Counted from the first letter of the stretch, positions 7,734 through 16,585 are shown. The stretch: 64,000 nucleotides of DNA from Akkermansiaceae bacterium UBA956 (GCA_002293145.1 DBCO01000020.1:62001-126000); one strand, 5' to 3'. Numbers and translations: made by a program. Notes: generated from the sequence alone by a model not told the origin.

Positions 7734-9037
7734 TTGTGCCGACGAACAGATTGATGTGGTGCATTCTAGCCTGGGCTCTGGCTTCGGTGATAGCTGCATT
7801 TGTGCCTCGTGCTTTACAACTATGGTTGACCCTCGGCGGGTCACTGCTGGCAGTGGCATTGGTCGAGATAATTTTTCTGTTCATGCTGCGCAAACCGACC
7901 GTCGAAAGATCCTTGCCGGGGCGCTTTGCCTTGGGTGAAAAAGGCGAGGTAAAAATTAAAATTGGCAATCGATCTGGCTTCAATCTTCATTGGGAAATGT
8001 TTGATGGCATACCTGCAGGTGCGGATGCGGCATCGCTGCCATGGGCAGGTGTGATACCTCGTAGTGGGCACGCCGTGGTGCGATACGATGCGGTCATCAA
8101 AGAGCGGGGAATTTGTGAATTCGGCAATGTTTTCCTACGCGTAAGTGGTTGGTTAGGTTTGTGGAAAATGCGCATTGTGATGCCGATGAAGACACAGAGT
8201 AAGGTTTATCCGAATTACGCTCGGGTGTTGCGCTTGTCCTTGATGGCAACACAGAGTCGCCAAAAGCAGATGGGGATTGTGCGGAAATCGCGAGCTGGAA
8301 GTAGTAAAGATTTTCATCAATTACGCGATTACCGTCAAGGGGATAGTCTCTCGCAGATCGATTGGAAATCGACATCGCGGCGCTTGCAATTGATCAGTCG
8401 GGATTACCAAGAACAGCGCAATCAACAGATTATTTTTTTGTTAGATGGTGGTCGAAGAATGCGTTCAATCGATGGTGACTTGCCGCACTTTGATCATTGC
8501 TTGAATGCATTGCTACTCGTTGCGTATGTTGCTTTGCGGCAGGGCGATCATGTAGCGGTGCAATCATTTGGAGGAACAGATCGCTGGCTTTCACCTGTCA
8601 GGGGGAATCATGCGATATCCACGATCTTGAATCATTTGTATGATGCAGAAACGACGACCTCACCGAGCGATTTTTCTGAGGCAGTTGAAAAAGTGATGAT
8701 GCGGAATCGTCGACGAGCACTTGTGATAGTAATGACTAATCTTCGCGGTGAAGATAGTCACGAAATCATACCGGCCTTGCGTATTTTGCAATCTCGTCAT
8801 TTGGTTTTGCTAGCTAGCCTACACGAGGGTGTAATGCGTGATGCTTTAGAGAAACCAGTGGGGAATTTTGCGATGGCATTGACGCATTTGGCAGCTCGCC
8901 AATACATGGATGAACGCCGCGAGGTGTTAGCCACATTAGACGCTCATGGTATTATGACGATGGATGTCACCACTGATCAGTTGGCGATCAGTTTGGCGAA
9001 CCGCTATCTTGATATCAAGGCGGCTGGGAAGCTCTAG
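7730..9037 (+). CDS. DUF58 (vWA-like) membrane-associated protein
   Basis: A 435-residue protein, last gene of the operon, partner of the MoxR ATPase. Two N-terminal membrane segments (residues 8-30 and 33-53) are followed by a beta-rich region. The DUF58 signature includes DFHQLRDYRQGDSLSQIDWK at about residue 200, continuing with STSRRLQLISRDYQEQ. A vWA-like C-terminal fold follows (IIFLLDGGRRM resembles a degenerate MIDAS strand lacking the DxSxS motif). The start overlaps the MoxR stop by ATGA. DUF58 proteins are thought to be MoxR adaptors; the client here is unknown. Convergent with xseA, with only 21 bases between. Confidence 0.93.
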   Translation: MIVPTNRLMWCILAWALASVIAAFVPRALQLWLTLGGSLLAVALVEIIFLFMLRKPTVERSLPGRFALGEKGEVKIKIGNRSGFNLHWEMFDGIPAGADAASLPWAGVIPRSGHAVVRYDAVIKERGICEFGNVFLRVSGWLGLWKMRIVMPMKTQSKVYPNYARVLRLSLMATQSRQKQMGIVRKSRAGSSKDFHQLRDYRQGDSLSQIDWKSTSRRLQLISRDYQEQRNQQIIFLLDGGRRMRSIDGDLPHFDHCLNALLLVAYVALRQGDHVAVQSFGGTDRWLSPVRGNHAISTILNHLYDAETTTSPSDFSEAVEKVMMRNRRRALVIVMTNLRGEDSHEIIPALRILQSRHLVLLASLHEGVMRDALEKPVGNFAMALTHLAARQYMDERREVLATLDAHGIMTMDVTTDQLAISLANRYLDIKAAGKL

Positions 9038-9058
9038 TGAGTGGGATTCTTGATGCAG

Positions 9059-10423
9059 TCACTCGACAAAGCTATGGATCTCACCATCGCTAACGCGGGT
9101 GATGAGTTTTTTTCCAGGGCTCACATCTTTTTGTGAGCGTATGACATTGCAGTTTTCGTCAAAGGTGATGGAGTAACCGCGCTGCAAGGATGACTCGGGT
9201 CCTAAGGTACGCAACAACGAATCAAGATGGGTGAGATGTTGCTGCTGACTCTGGACTTTTTGTGTCACGATTTGTTGCAAGCGCTGGCGTAAATTTTGGC
9301 AGTGGTCTTGTTTGCGCTGAAAAATCAGCAGGGGGTGGAGCGCACGATGAAGTGTTTTGAGCCGCTGGAGGTGCTCTATACGCTTTTGCAGATTGCGTTG
9401 TGATGTGAATGCCAAGCGATCTCGTAAGGCATCCACGCGCATGATTGGCTCGCGCAATAGTCTGGCACAATTACGCTGGAGTGGACCACGACGCATCGAA
9501 TCGAGCAATACCTGGAGATGGTTCAACTTAGCATAAGTGTTTTGCTGCAATCTACGACGCAATGCTTGCAGGCGTGAGCTGAGTTCTTCTCCATCTGGCA
9601 CAGCGATCTCTGCTGCGGCACTGGGAGTAGGTGCACGCAAGTCTGCAACAAAATCGGCGATGGTAAAATCGATTTCATGGCCGACTGCCGAAATCAACGG
9701 AATCGGGCAATCGGCGATCGCGCGGGCTACGATTTCCTCATTGAAACTCCACAAATCTTCCAAAGAACCACCACCGCGCCCGACGATCAAGAGATCACAG
9801 CGAGGAACGGAAAAACGTTCTGGCTCGGAAAAAACACGGATGGCTGTGGCGATTTCGCGCTCCGAGCCTTTTCCTTGCACGCGAACTGGAATCAACACCG
9901 GACGCACCCAAGGCGCACGTCTACCGATCACGTTCATGATGTCTTGGATCACCGCGCCCGTTTCTGAAGTCACAATGCCGATCGTGCGAGGAAAGCGCGG
10001 CAACGCTTGCTTGCGCGATTGATCGAATAATCCTTCTTCCTGCAATTTGCGTTTGAGCGCCTCGTAGCGCGCTTGCAGATCTCCTAGACCAGCAGCTTCT
10101 GCACGCAGAACGATAATTTGCAAGTTGCCGCGTTGCTCGTAAATGGTTGCCTCGGCGAAAACCTTGACCTTCGCCCCATCCTGCAAGGCCTGATGGCCCT
10201 CGCGTTTGCGAGCTCCAAACATCGCACATTGAATCTGCGCATTGTCGTCTTTCAGAGTGAAATACCAGTGGCCGCTGCCTTGTTTTTTCAAATTGCTGAC
10301 CTCACCTTCGACCCATACCTCTCCCACATCGATCTCAATCACATTCTTGATGCGACGGAGCAATTGCGTGACAGAAAGTATTTTTGCGGTGGGCACAACG
10401 TCATCATGGGGATTCGCTGACAT
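9059..10423 (-). CDS. xseA: Exodeoxyribonuclease VII large subunit
   Basis: Catalytic large subunit of the cytoplasmic exonuclease that degrades single-stranded DNA in mismatch repair and recombination. The 454-residue length matches E. coli (456). Domains in order: N-terminal OB fold (about 1-110; VWVEGEVSNLKKQGSGHWYFTL), the catalytic domain (IGIVTSETGAVIQDIMNVI; LLIVGRGGGSLEDLWSFN; AVGHEIDFTIADFVADLRAP), a long coiled coil and the C-terminal LQRGYSI segment. The start is set at the ATG at 10421-10423; the frame is open upstream to 10537 but shows no homology there. No xseB is seen in the window. Confidence 0.96.
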   Translation of the reverse strand: MSANPHDDVVPTAKILSVTQLLRRIKNVIEIDVGEVWVEGEVSNLKKQGSGHWYFTLKDDNAQIQCAMFGARKREGHQALQDGAKVKVFAEATIYEQRGNLQIIVLRAEAAGLGDLQARYEALKRKLQEEGLFDQSRKQALPRFPRTIGIVTSETGAVIQDIMNVIGRRAPWVRPVLIPVRVQGKGSEREIATAIRVFSEPERFSVPRCDLLIVGRGGGSLEDLWSFNEEIVARAIADCPIPLISAVGHEIDFTIADFVADLRAPTPSAAAEIAVPDGEELSSRLQALRRRLQQNTYAKLNHLQVLLDSMRRGPLQRNCARLLREPIMRVDALRDRLAFTSQRNLQKRIEHLQRLKTLHRALHPLLIFQRKQDHCQNLRQRLQQIVTQKVQSQQQHLTHLDSLLRTLGPESSLQRGYSITFDENCNVIRSQKDVSPGKKLITRVSDGEIHSFVE

Positions 10424-10517
10424 GCTAGCAAGATCAAATCCAACCTCCCGACCCAAATCCCCGCGCTTTATACTTGCACAACATCCCCATCCTGAGGCAT
10501 TGCTTCCCACCGCAACT

Positions 10518-11507
10518 ATGAGTGAAAATGTGACCATCCAAGCGCTAGGCGAAATTTTTCAGCAACACCAGACCTTTGCTCTGATGAGTCACGTGCGTCC
10601 CGATGGTGATGCGATTGGTTCCGTGCTCGGTCTCGGCCTTGCTTTGGAGGCGATGGGCAAAACGGTGCACTACTGGAATGAAGATGGTTTGCCAGACAAT
10701 CTTGCCTTTTTGCCGCAGTCGGACAAAATCAAGCGTCCACCTGCGGAACCGATTGCCATTGACGTCGCCATCGCTCTCGATACCGCTACGAAAGTTCGTC
10801 TCGGCGAGAGCAATCTTCACGCCGCATCACTCGCGCCACTGTGGGTCAACATCGACCACCACATTTCCAATCCACGCTACGGCGACATGAATTTCGTCGA
10901 TGCCACCAGCCCCGCCACGGGTCAGATTGTTTACGAAATCATCCAAGAGCTCGGTTTGTCATTACCTGTTGGCTCACGCGATGCCATTTACGTTGCTGTG
11001 TCAACCGATACCGGATCATTTCAGTATGAGTCTACTACCGCCAATACCTACCGCATGGCTGCTGATCTTGTCGATCGCGGACTGCTCGTTGGTGAGATTA
11101 ATGCGAAAACTTACGACAACCATCCATATCGCCGCATCGAGCTGATGCGCGAGCTACTTAACACCTTGGAGTTGAAAGCGGACGGGAAAATTGCTCATTG
11201 GGAAATGCTCGATGCCACACGCGAGCAACTCGCACTTCAGCCTGAAGACAGCGAAGGCTTGATCGATATGATCCGGGCGATTCAAGGAGTGCAAGTTGCA
11301 GTGTTCTTTGAAGAATTACCCGGAGGGAAAATCCGCGTCTCAATGCGCTCCAAAGATCGCAGCCTCAATGTTTGCGATGTCGCATCGTTCTTTGGCGGCG
11401 GTGGTCACGCGCTCGCCGCAGGCATTCGCATGTCAGGACCTCTGGCTGACGCTAAACAAAAAGTGTTAGACTCTCTACAGCAAGCTCTCGATACCACAAA
11501 TTCATGA
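10518..11507 (+). CDS. nrnA: DHH-family phosphoesterase, NrnA-like oligoribonuclease / pAp phosphatase
   Basis: A 329-residue cytoplasmic DHH/DHHA1 phosphoesterase. NrnA-type enzymes degrade nano-RNA and dephosphorylate pAp, replacing Orn. The Mn-binding motifs are present: SHVRPDGDAIGS (24-35), IALD (about 85-88), DHH (113-115) and DTGSFQYEST. The DHHA1 glycine motif FFGGGGHALAAG is near the C-terminus. The ATG at 10518 gives the normal family N-terminus; the frame is open upstream through the xseA 5' region, on the opposite strand. The stop overlaps the truB start by ATGA. The nrnA-truB pair is common, often downstream of rbfA, which is not present here. Confidence 0.92.
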   Translation: MSENVTIQALGEIFQQHQTFALMSHVRPDGDAIGSVLGLGLALEAMGKTVHYWNEDGLPDNLAFLPQSDKIKRPPAEPIAIDVAIALDTATKVRLGESNLHAASLAPLWVNIDHHISNPRYGDMNFVDATSPATGQIVYEIIQELGLSLPVGSRDAIYVAVSTDTGSFQYESTTANTYRMAADLVDRGLLVGEINAKTYDNHPYRRIELMRELLNTLELKADGKIAHWEMLDATREQLALQPEDSEGLIDMIRAIQGVQVAVFFEELPGGKIRVSMRSKDRSLNVCDVASFFGGGGHALAAGIRMSGPLADAKQKVLDSLQQALDTTNS

Positions 11508-12235
11508 ATCACTCACCCCTTCCCGAAGGCCCTAGCGGCGTGCTCCTCATCGATAAGGCACAGGATTTCACCTCACATGATGTCGTTGCTGTGGCTCGTC
11601 GCTCACTGAATACGAAAAAAATTGGGCATTGTGGTACGCTTGACCCGATGGCGACTGGCTTGTTGATGCTGGTTGTAGGCAGGGCCACGAAAATCCAAGA
11701 CTTACTGATGAGCGAGGACAAGGAATACATGGGCACGATGACCTTAGGGAAAATCACTAGCTCACAGGATAAAGAGGGCGAAGTGCTCGAAGAACGTCCC
11801 GTAGGCAATTATGATGAAACACAGATTCGTGCGGCATTCGATGGCTTATTAGGTGATTTCGAACAATTGCCACCAATGGTTTCGGCGATCAAAATCAATG
11901 GAGTGCCACTTTACAAAATGGCCCGCAAAGGACAAGAAGTAGAACGGAAACGCCGCGCTGTGACCGTAAGTGGATACGACATTCATCGCATTGAGCTACC
12001 CGAAATCGACTTCACCGTGCGCTGCACCAAAGGCTTCTATGTTCGTACCTATGCCAATGACATTGGCGAAGTTCTTGGCTGTGGAGCGCACCTTAGCGCA
12101 TTACGTCGCACCCGCTCCGGCAAGTTCACACTGGACCGAGCAGTAACGATTCCCGAACTCAAAACACTCGATCGGGACGTCCTTTGCTCGCGCTTGATCA
12201 GCCTTGCAGAAATTTCTCTGATGCGGGGTGCTTGA
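11504..12235 (+). CDS. truB: tRNA pseudouridine(55) synthase TruB
   Basis: Converts U55 of tRNA T-loops to pseudouridine. The 243-residue protein has the family motif GHCGTLDPMATGLL with the catalytic aspartate at D47, then the substrate-binding KEYMGTMTLG and the conserved LPPMVSAIKINGVPLYKMAR and CTKGFYVRTYANDIG segments. It is slightly short, so the C-terminal PUA-type domain is minimal or missing, as in many bacterial TruB proteins. The ATG overlaps the nrnA stop, indicating translational coupling. Confidence 0.96.
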   Translation: MNHSPLPEGPSGVLLIDKAQDFTSHDVVAVARRSLNTKKIGHCGTLDPMATGLLMLVVGRATKIQDLLMSEDKEYMGTMTLGKITSSQDKEGEVLEERPVGNYDETQIRAAFDGLLGDFEQLPPMVSAIKINGVPLYKMARKGQEVERKRRAVTVSGYDIHRIELPEIDFTVRCTKGFYVRTYANDIGEVLGCGAHLSALRRTRSGKFTLDRAVTIPELKTLDRDVLCSRLISLAEISLMRGA

Positions 12236-12283
12236 GAAGCTACCAGTAAAAAATTGCCCCGTTGAGCCATCGGCAAATAACGA

Positions 12284-13192
12284 TCATCCTTGCTTGGATG
12301 ACGAGCTCTTCTCTTTTGGTGTGCAGCAAGACCAGGCGTAAAGTGCAATCGCAGTCCAGATGAAAGCGAAAGAAATGATGCGCTCGCGACTGAGCGGTTC
12401 ATGATAGACTTTCCAGCCGATGAGAAATTGTAGTGTGGGGCCGAGGAATTGCAATACACCAAGTGTAGTGAGAGACATGTTGCGCGCGGCATAGCCAAAG
12501 AGGAGTAGCGGTGTTGCGGTGGCTACTCCTGTCGCAATGAGAAGAACCGATTGCGTGGAATTTTGCTGCAAAGTCTCCGAAAGTGAGGGATGAGCGCAAA
12601 ACAACCAAGCCAGCGCGATCGGAGCGAGCAGTAGAGTTTCCAGACTTAGTCCCTGCAACGAGGGCAGGGGTGATTTTTTTCGCACTACTGCATAAAGAGA
12701 GAACGAAAGTGCGAGAGTGATCGCAATCCAGGGAAAGCCGTGAACGCCATGGAACTGGAATGCCACGCCAGTGAGAGCAATGGCGATGGAAATTTTTTGC
12801 AGACTGCTGTGGCGTTCGCCAAACAGAAAATAACCGAAAAGCATGTTAAAAAAGGGATTGAGATAATAACCCAGAGCGCCTTCAAGGATTCGTTCGTGCA
12901 AGGTCGCCCAGACGTAGAGCAGCCAGTTGCCAGCGAGTAGGAGCCCCGAAAGCAAATGCCATAAGGCAATGCGTGGCTGCTTCAATTGTGCGAGTGTGCT
13001 TTTGGCATTTTTCTGAAATAAAAGCACGAGCCAGAGAAAACACAGCGACCAAATGGTGCGATGCGCGATGATACTTGCGGCGGGAAGATCGTGAAACATT
13101 TTCCAGAATAATGGCAGCACGCCCCAGAGGAAAAATGCGCCCAGAGCACAGAGGATTCCTGATATGGAGCGCGATGAGATGGAAGAAGGCAC
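12284..13192 (-). CDS. rarD: RarD-type EamA family permease
   Basis: A 302-residue inner-membrane protein of the drug/metabolite transporter superfamily with about ten hydrophobic segments arranged as two EamA repeats. The RarD subgroup is indicated by GALGYYLNPFFNMLFGYFLFGER (split here as ALGYYLNPFFNMLFGY then FLFGER) and by LQFLGPTLQFLIGWKVYHEP. Named after a chloramphenicol-sensitivity phenotype, but the substrate of the family is not firmly known. Convergent with truB. I see no terminator in the 48-base gap. Confidence 0.9.
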   Translation of the reverse strand: MPSSISSRSISGILCALGAFFLWGVLPLFWKMFHDLPAASIIAHRTIWSLCFLWLVLLFQKNAKSTLAQLKQPRIALWHLLSGLLLAGNWLLYVWATLHERILEGALGYYLNPFFNMLFGYFLFGERHSSLQKISIAIALTGVAFQFHGVHGFPWIAITLALSFSLYAVVRKKSPLPSLQGLSLETLLLAPIALAWLFCAHPSLSETLQQNSTQSVLLIATGVATATPLLLFGYAARNMSLTTLGVLQFLGPTLQFLIGWKVYHEPLSRERIISFAFIWTAIALYAWSCCTPKEKSSSSKQG

Positions 13193-13237
13193 GGGTGATT
13201 CAAGCGTAAGGACTGAAAAATAACAAGCGTTCGTCAG

Positions 13238-13625
13238 TTAAAGTAAACGATGTTGCGCCTGCGCGCTGGCGGCATTGCTTTTGCTGATGCCAAAGTCCAT
13301 GGCGATGCGTTGCGGATTTTGTCCCGCCCAATGGACTTCAATATCCATCTGTCAGAGCTTTTTCGGTGATGAAAAGTGGCGATGCTGGAGGTGTTGGCGT
13401 AGTTATGGAGCGGCGACGACGTGGTGCCCGTTGGCGCTCGCTGCGCTTGATGGCCTCGATCGATTCCATCACTTAGGGTTGGGAAAACAACTCGCGCAGT
13501 TCACCGTCTACGCCAAGAATCAAAGCCAGACGAATCAGTCGAGAAAACGAGGCCTGTCCTTTGCTTTTTAGCATTTTTTGGGTTGATAGCGCTACACCGG
13601 CGCGGCTGGCCAGTTCCTCCTGTGT
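13238..13625 (-). pseudogene. Decayed HipB/HipA-like remnant (HTH fragment with stop codons, then an aborted second ORF)
   Basis: The minus-strand frame from 13625 reads TQEELASRAGVALSTQK, then QASFSRLIRLALILGVDGEL and RELFSQP. This matches the second half of an Xre/HipB-type HTH regulator. It is preceded directly by an in-frame TAG (13628-13626) where the first helix should continue, and is cut by a TAA (13475-13473). After that stop the same frame stays open with a basic tail (RAPRRRR) of the kind such regulators carry. An ATG at 13348 starts a 36-codon ORF (MDIEVHWAGQNPQRIAMDFG...) at the position where hipA would begin; it resembles a HipA start only weakly. I see no intact toxin. The HTH identification is fairly secure, the HipA part is not. 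Confidence 0.5.
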
Positions 13626-13650
13626 CTAGTTTGGTGGTTTTAAGTGACCA

Positions 13651-13713
13651 GTGACCTTCCGATCCCGCTGAGCGGTGCTGCCTTGCAGCCGACCTTCCGA
13701 CCTTCCGACCTTT
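13651..13713. repeat. Short GACCTTCC repeats
   Basis: The octamer GACCTTCC appears at 13653-13660 and again in tandem at 13691-13706, followed by a partial third copy (GACCTTTT). Small inverted repeats lie between (CCGCTGAGCGG; GCTGCCTTGCAGC). The block sits between the fumarase stop and the hipBA-like remnant. It could be a REP-like intergenic element, but one copy cannot show that. Confidence 0.6.
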
Positions 13714-13720
13714 TACCGCC

Positions 13721-15355
13721 TCAATGCCCTACGGGGCACTGATTGATTTTTTGGAAAAAATCATTACCCTTGTTATCGACGAGGATGAAGGCAGGGAAAT
13801 TTTCCACCGTGATTTTCCATACGGCTTCCATGCCGAGTTCGGGATACTCGACGATTTCTTGCGAGCGAATGTGATCTTGGGCGAGCAATGCGGCTGGGCC
13901 ACCCGCTGAACCGAGGTAGAAGCCGCCGTGTTGGTGGCAGGCATCAGTGACGGCCTGTGAGCGATTGCCCTTGGCAAGCATGACCATTGAGCCGCCGTGT
14001 GATTGGAAAAGGTCAACGTAAGAGTCCATGCGACCAGCCGTGGTCGGGCCAAATGAGCCACTTGCCATACCCGCCGGAGTTTTGGCGGGGCCGGCATAGT
14101 AGATTGGGAATTGCTTGAAGTAGTCGGGCAGATCGCCGTGCTCTTCGAGGTATTCTTTAATCTTGGCGTGCGCCATGTCGCGGGCGACGATGATGGTGCC
14201 ACTGAGCGAAACCGGAGTCGTAACGGGATATTTGCTAAGCGTGGCAAGGGTGTTTTCCATCCCCAGATCGAGATTGATCTCTACGCCCTTGAACTTCCAA
14301 TCGCGGTAGGCCTCAGGGATGAATCGGCCTGGATTTTTTTCGAGTTTCTCGAGGAAAATCCCCTCTTTGGTGATCTTCGCTTTAGCTTGTCGATCCGCCG
14401 AGCAGGAAACACCGACGCCGACAGGGCAGGAGGCACCGTGTCGCGGCAGGCGCACCACTCGGACATCGAGCGCAAAGTATTTTCCACCAAATTGCGCACC
14501 GATACCGATGTTGCGGGCCATTTCAAGCAATTCGGTTTCGAGTTCGACATCGCGAAATGCTTGGCCATGGCCGTTTCCTGAGGAGGGTAGGGCATCGAGA
14601 TACTTGGTGGAAGCAAGTTTGACCGTCTTCAAGCAAGCTTCCGCAGAGGTTCCGCCGATGACAAAAACGAGGTGATAGGGGGGGCAGGCGGCGGTGCCGA
14701 GATACTTCATTTTCTCCAAGCAGAATTCCTTGAGGCGCTTAGGATTGAGCAAGGCCTTGGTTTCCTGAAAAAGAAACGTCTTGTTCGCGGAGCCGCCGCC
14801 TTTGCTGACAAAGAGGAATTTGTATTCGCTGCCCTCGGTGGCGTAGAGGTCGATCTGCGCGGGAAGGTTGGTCTTGGTGTTGACCTCATCGAACATGTTG
14901 AGCGCAGATGATTGTGAGTAGCGGAGGTTTTCCTGGGTGTAGGTTTGATAGACGCCCTGCGAGAGTTTTTCGGCATCATTGCAGCCAGTCCAGACTTGTT
15001 GGCCTTTTTTTCCCATGATCGTCGCGGTGCCGGTGTCTTGGCAGAAAGGCAGAATGCCGTGGGCGGCGATCTCAGCATTGCGCAGCATCATCAGTGCGAC
15101 CATGCGGTCATTTTCAGTGGCTGTCGGGTCATCGAGAATCGCTGCAACTTGCGCAAGGTGCGCGGGGCGCAGGGTGAAATTGATCGCGCGGAATGCTTCA
15201 TTTGCTAGTAAGGTCAAGGCCTCGGGCGCGATGCGCAGAACGGGTTGGCCGTGAAATTCGGTTACTGAGACATGATCGGGGCTAAGCAGTTCATACTCCG
15301 TGGCATCGGGACCAGTGGCGTAGATGTCTTGGTAGAAAAAAGGCGAATCAGGCAT
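13721..15355 (-). CDS. fumA: Class I (4Fe-4S) fumarate hydratase
   Basis: Oxygen-sensitive iron-sulfur fumarase that interconverts fumarate and malate in the TCA cycle, cytoplasmic. The 544-residue protein is the single-chain type (E. coli FumA/B 548), with alpha and beta parts fused. The three cluster cysteines fall at C105 (LPFCQDTGT), C224 (TAACPPYH) and C318 (GVSCSADRQ), the same numbers as in E. coli FumA. The C-terminal beta domain has GTIIVARDMAHAKIKEYLEE and GSFGPTTAGRMDSYVDLFQS. No partner TCA gene is adjacent. The gene stands alone behind a 297-base gap. Confidence 0.96.
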   Translation of the reverse strand: MPDSPFFYQDIYATGPDATEYELLSPDHVSVTEFHGQPVLRIAPEALTLLANEAFRAINFTLRPAHLAQVAAILDDPTATENDRMVALMMLRNAEIAAHGILPFCQDTGTATIMGKKGQQVWTGCNDAEKLSQGVYQTYTQENLRYSQSSALNMFDEVNTKTNLPAQIDLYATEGSEYKFLFVSKGGGSANKTFLFQETKALLNPKRLKEFCLEKMKYLGTAACPPYHLVFVIGGTSAEACLKTVKLASTKYLDALPSSGNGHGQAFRDVELETELLEMARNIGIGAQFGGKYFALDVRVVRLPRHGASCPVGVGVSCSADRQAKAKITKEGIFLEKLEKNPGRFIPEAYRDWKFKGVEINLDLGMENTLATLSKYPVTTPVSLSGTIIVARDMAHAKIKEYLEEHGDLPDYFKQFPIYYAGPAKTPAGMASGSFGPTTAGRMDSYVDLFQSHGGSMVMLAKGNRSQAVTDACHQHGGFYLGSAGGPAALLAQDHIRSQEIVEYPELGMEAVWKITVENFPAFILVDNKGNDFFQKINQCPVGH

Positions 15356-15652
15356 GTAGAAAATATAGCAGATTAGGGCGCGAATGCCAAGAAGAAGAGA
15401 AAAAAAGCGCAGGAAATGAAGCTAGCCGACGATTGGCTCAATCATACGATAAGCTCAAATCGATTTCGCCGAAGTATTTCCGATCTCGATAAAGGATGCC
15501 TAAGATGCAACTGCTTGTTGGACCAAAAAAATCACGCTTTTTTTGTTAGATTAGTTTCGAATTGATTCGGTGTTTGGTTTTGCTTGTCGGCTTGCTGGGC
15601 TCTTTGGCTTGTCTCAACTTCCTGGTGAATGCGGCGGGTTTGTCGAATCTAA
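15356..15652. other. Intergenic region between fumA and the folP-like gene
   Basis: About 300 bases between divergently transcribed genes, so both promoters should lie here. I see no convincing -35/-10 pair, no RNA gene and no ORF with recognisable content. A short A-run/T-run pair (15527-15547) is not a GC-rich terminator hairpin. Confidence 0.5.
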
Positions 15653-16585
15653 ATGCACATGCTTTGCACAAGTGATTGGAAAAAGGTGGAAAAATTCTCG
15701 TCAATCTGCCATCGCTGCGTGGTGCAATTATCATTTATTGATCGAAAATTGGAGATTGGGGCACGGCCCTTGATCATGGGGATCATTAACGTGAACGATG
15801 ATTCTTTTTCTGCTGATGGGAGTCTCGATCGGGATGAAGTGTGCCGGATGATTCGCGAGAAACTTGATGAAGGTGCTGACATCATAGACGTCGGCGCGGA
15901 GAGTGCGCGGACGAATCGGAAGGCGATCACGGTGGAGGAGGAACTGCGGCGTTTTGCGATGATTCTTAAGTCGTGGGAGTCTTGTTGGGCTGATATCAAT
16001 CCGCGGGATTCGATGCAAGTATGGCCGCCAATTTTGTCGGCAAATACGTGGCGGCCTGAGGTCGTGCAGGGAGTGTTGCCAATGGGCGTCGAATGGATCA
16101 ATGACATGAGCGGTTTGCCCGATGGCAGAAATGCGCAACATTGCGCAGAGGCGGGTGCAGCCTTGTTGATCATGCACAGTGTCGGCGAGCCAAAAGTGCC
16201 GCATTTCCAACAGCAGTGGCCCGATGTGATCGGCTCGGTAAAGAATTTTTTTGCAGAAAAAATCGAGCTTGCCGAGCGTAGCGGGCTATCACGTGAGCAC
16301 TTGATCTTGGACCCTGGCATCGACTTTGCGAAGCAGAAGGATGATAACATGCTGATCTATAGGAATCTGGAAGAATTGACGATGTTTGATCGTCCTCTAT
16401 TGGTTCCAGTGTCGCGCAAGACTGTGATTGGTGATGCCTTGGGGATCGCGAATCCTAACGAGCGCGATGCCGCAACCGTGGCCTGCATGACTTGGTGCAT
16501 GCGGCACGGTGGCTCGATTTTTCGGGTACACCATGTAAAAGCAGCATACGAAACCGCACGCTGCTTTTATCCAATCGGCGAGTAG
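15653..16585 (+). CDS. folP: Divergent dihydropteroate synthase (FolP-like)
   Basis: A pterin-binding TIM-barrel protein of the dihydropteroate synthase family, which joins pABA to dihydropterin pyrophosphate. Family landmarks are clear: IMGIINVNDDSFSADG (loop 1), GADIIDVGAESARTN (loop 2), WINDMSGL, LILDPGIDF, PVSRKTVIG and FRVHHV. Against E. coli FolP (recalled from memory) the pterin contacts N22, N115, D185 and K221 are kept. D96 is Asn (SANTWRPEV), loop 2 STRPG is SARTN (T62A, P64T) and loop 1 VTPDS is VNDDS. The positions altered are those that shape the pABA/sulfonamide site. The start is uncertain: ATG 15653 gives 310 residues, while GTG at 15719 or 15722 fits the usual N-terminal length better. 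It stands alone, with no other folate gene adjacent. It may be an authentic divergent FolP or a paralogue with another substrate. Confidence 0.85.
   Translation: MHMLCTSDWKKVEKFSSICHRCVVQLSFIDRKLEIGARPLIMGIINVNDDSFSADGSLDRDEVCRMIREKLDEGADIIDVGAESARTNRKAITVEEELRRFAMILKSWESCWADINPRDSMQVWPPILSANTWRPEVVQGVLPMGVEWINDMSGLPDGRNAQHCAEAGAALLIMHSVGEPKVPHFQQQWPDVIGSVKNFFAEKIELAERSGLSREHLILDPGIDFAKQKDDNMLIYRNLEELTMFDRPLLVPVSRKTVIGDALGIANPNERDAATVACMTWCMRHGGSIFRVHHVKAAYETARCFYPIGE

Noticed and set aside
13275..13571. A 98-codon plus-strand open frame in the fumA-rarD gap
   Set aside because: Low-complexity Trp/Cys-rich translation; the minus strand reads as an HTH regulator remnant, which explains the open frame.
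15649..16350. A 233-codon minus-strand open frame across the folP-like gene
   Set aside because: Antisense shadow; the plus frame carries all dihydropteroate synthase blocks in order.
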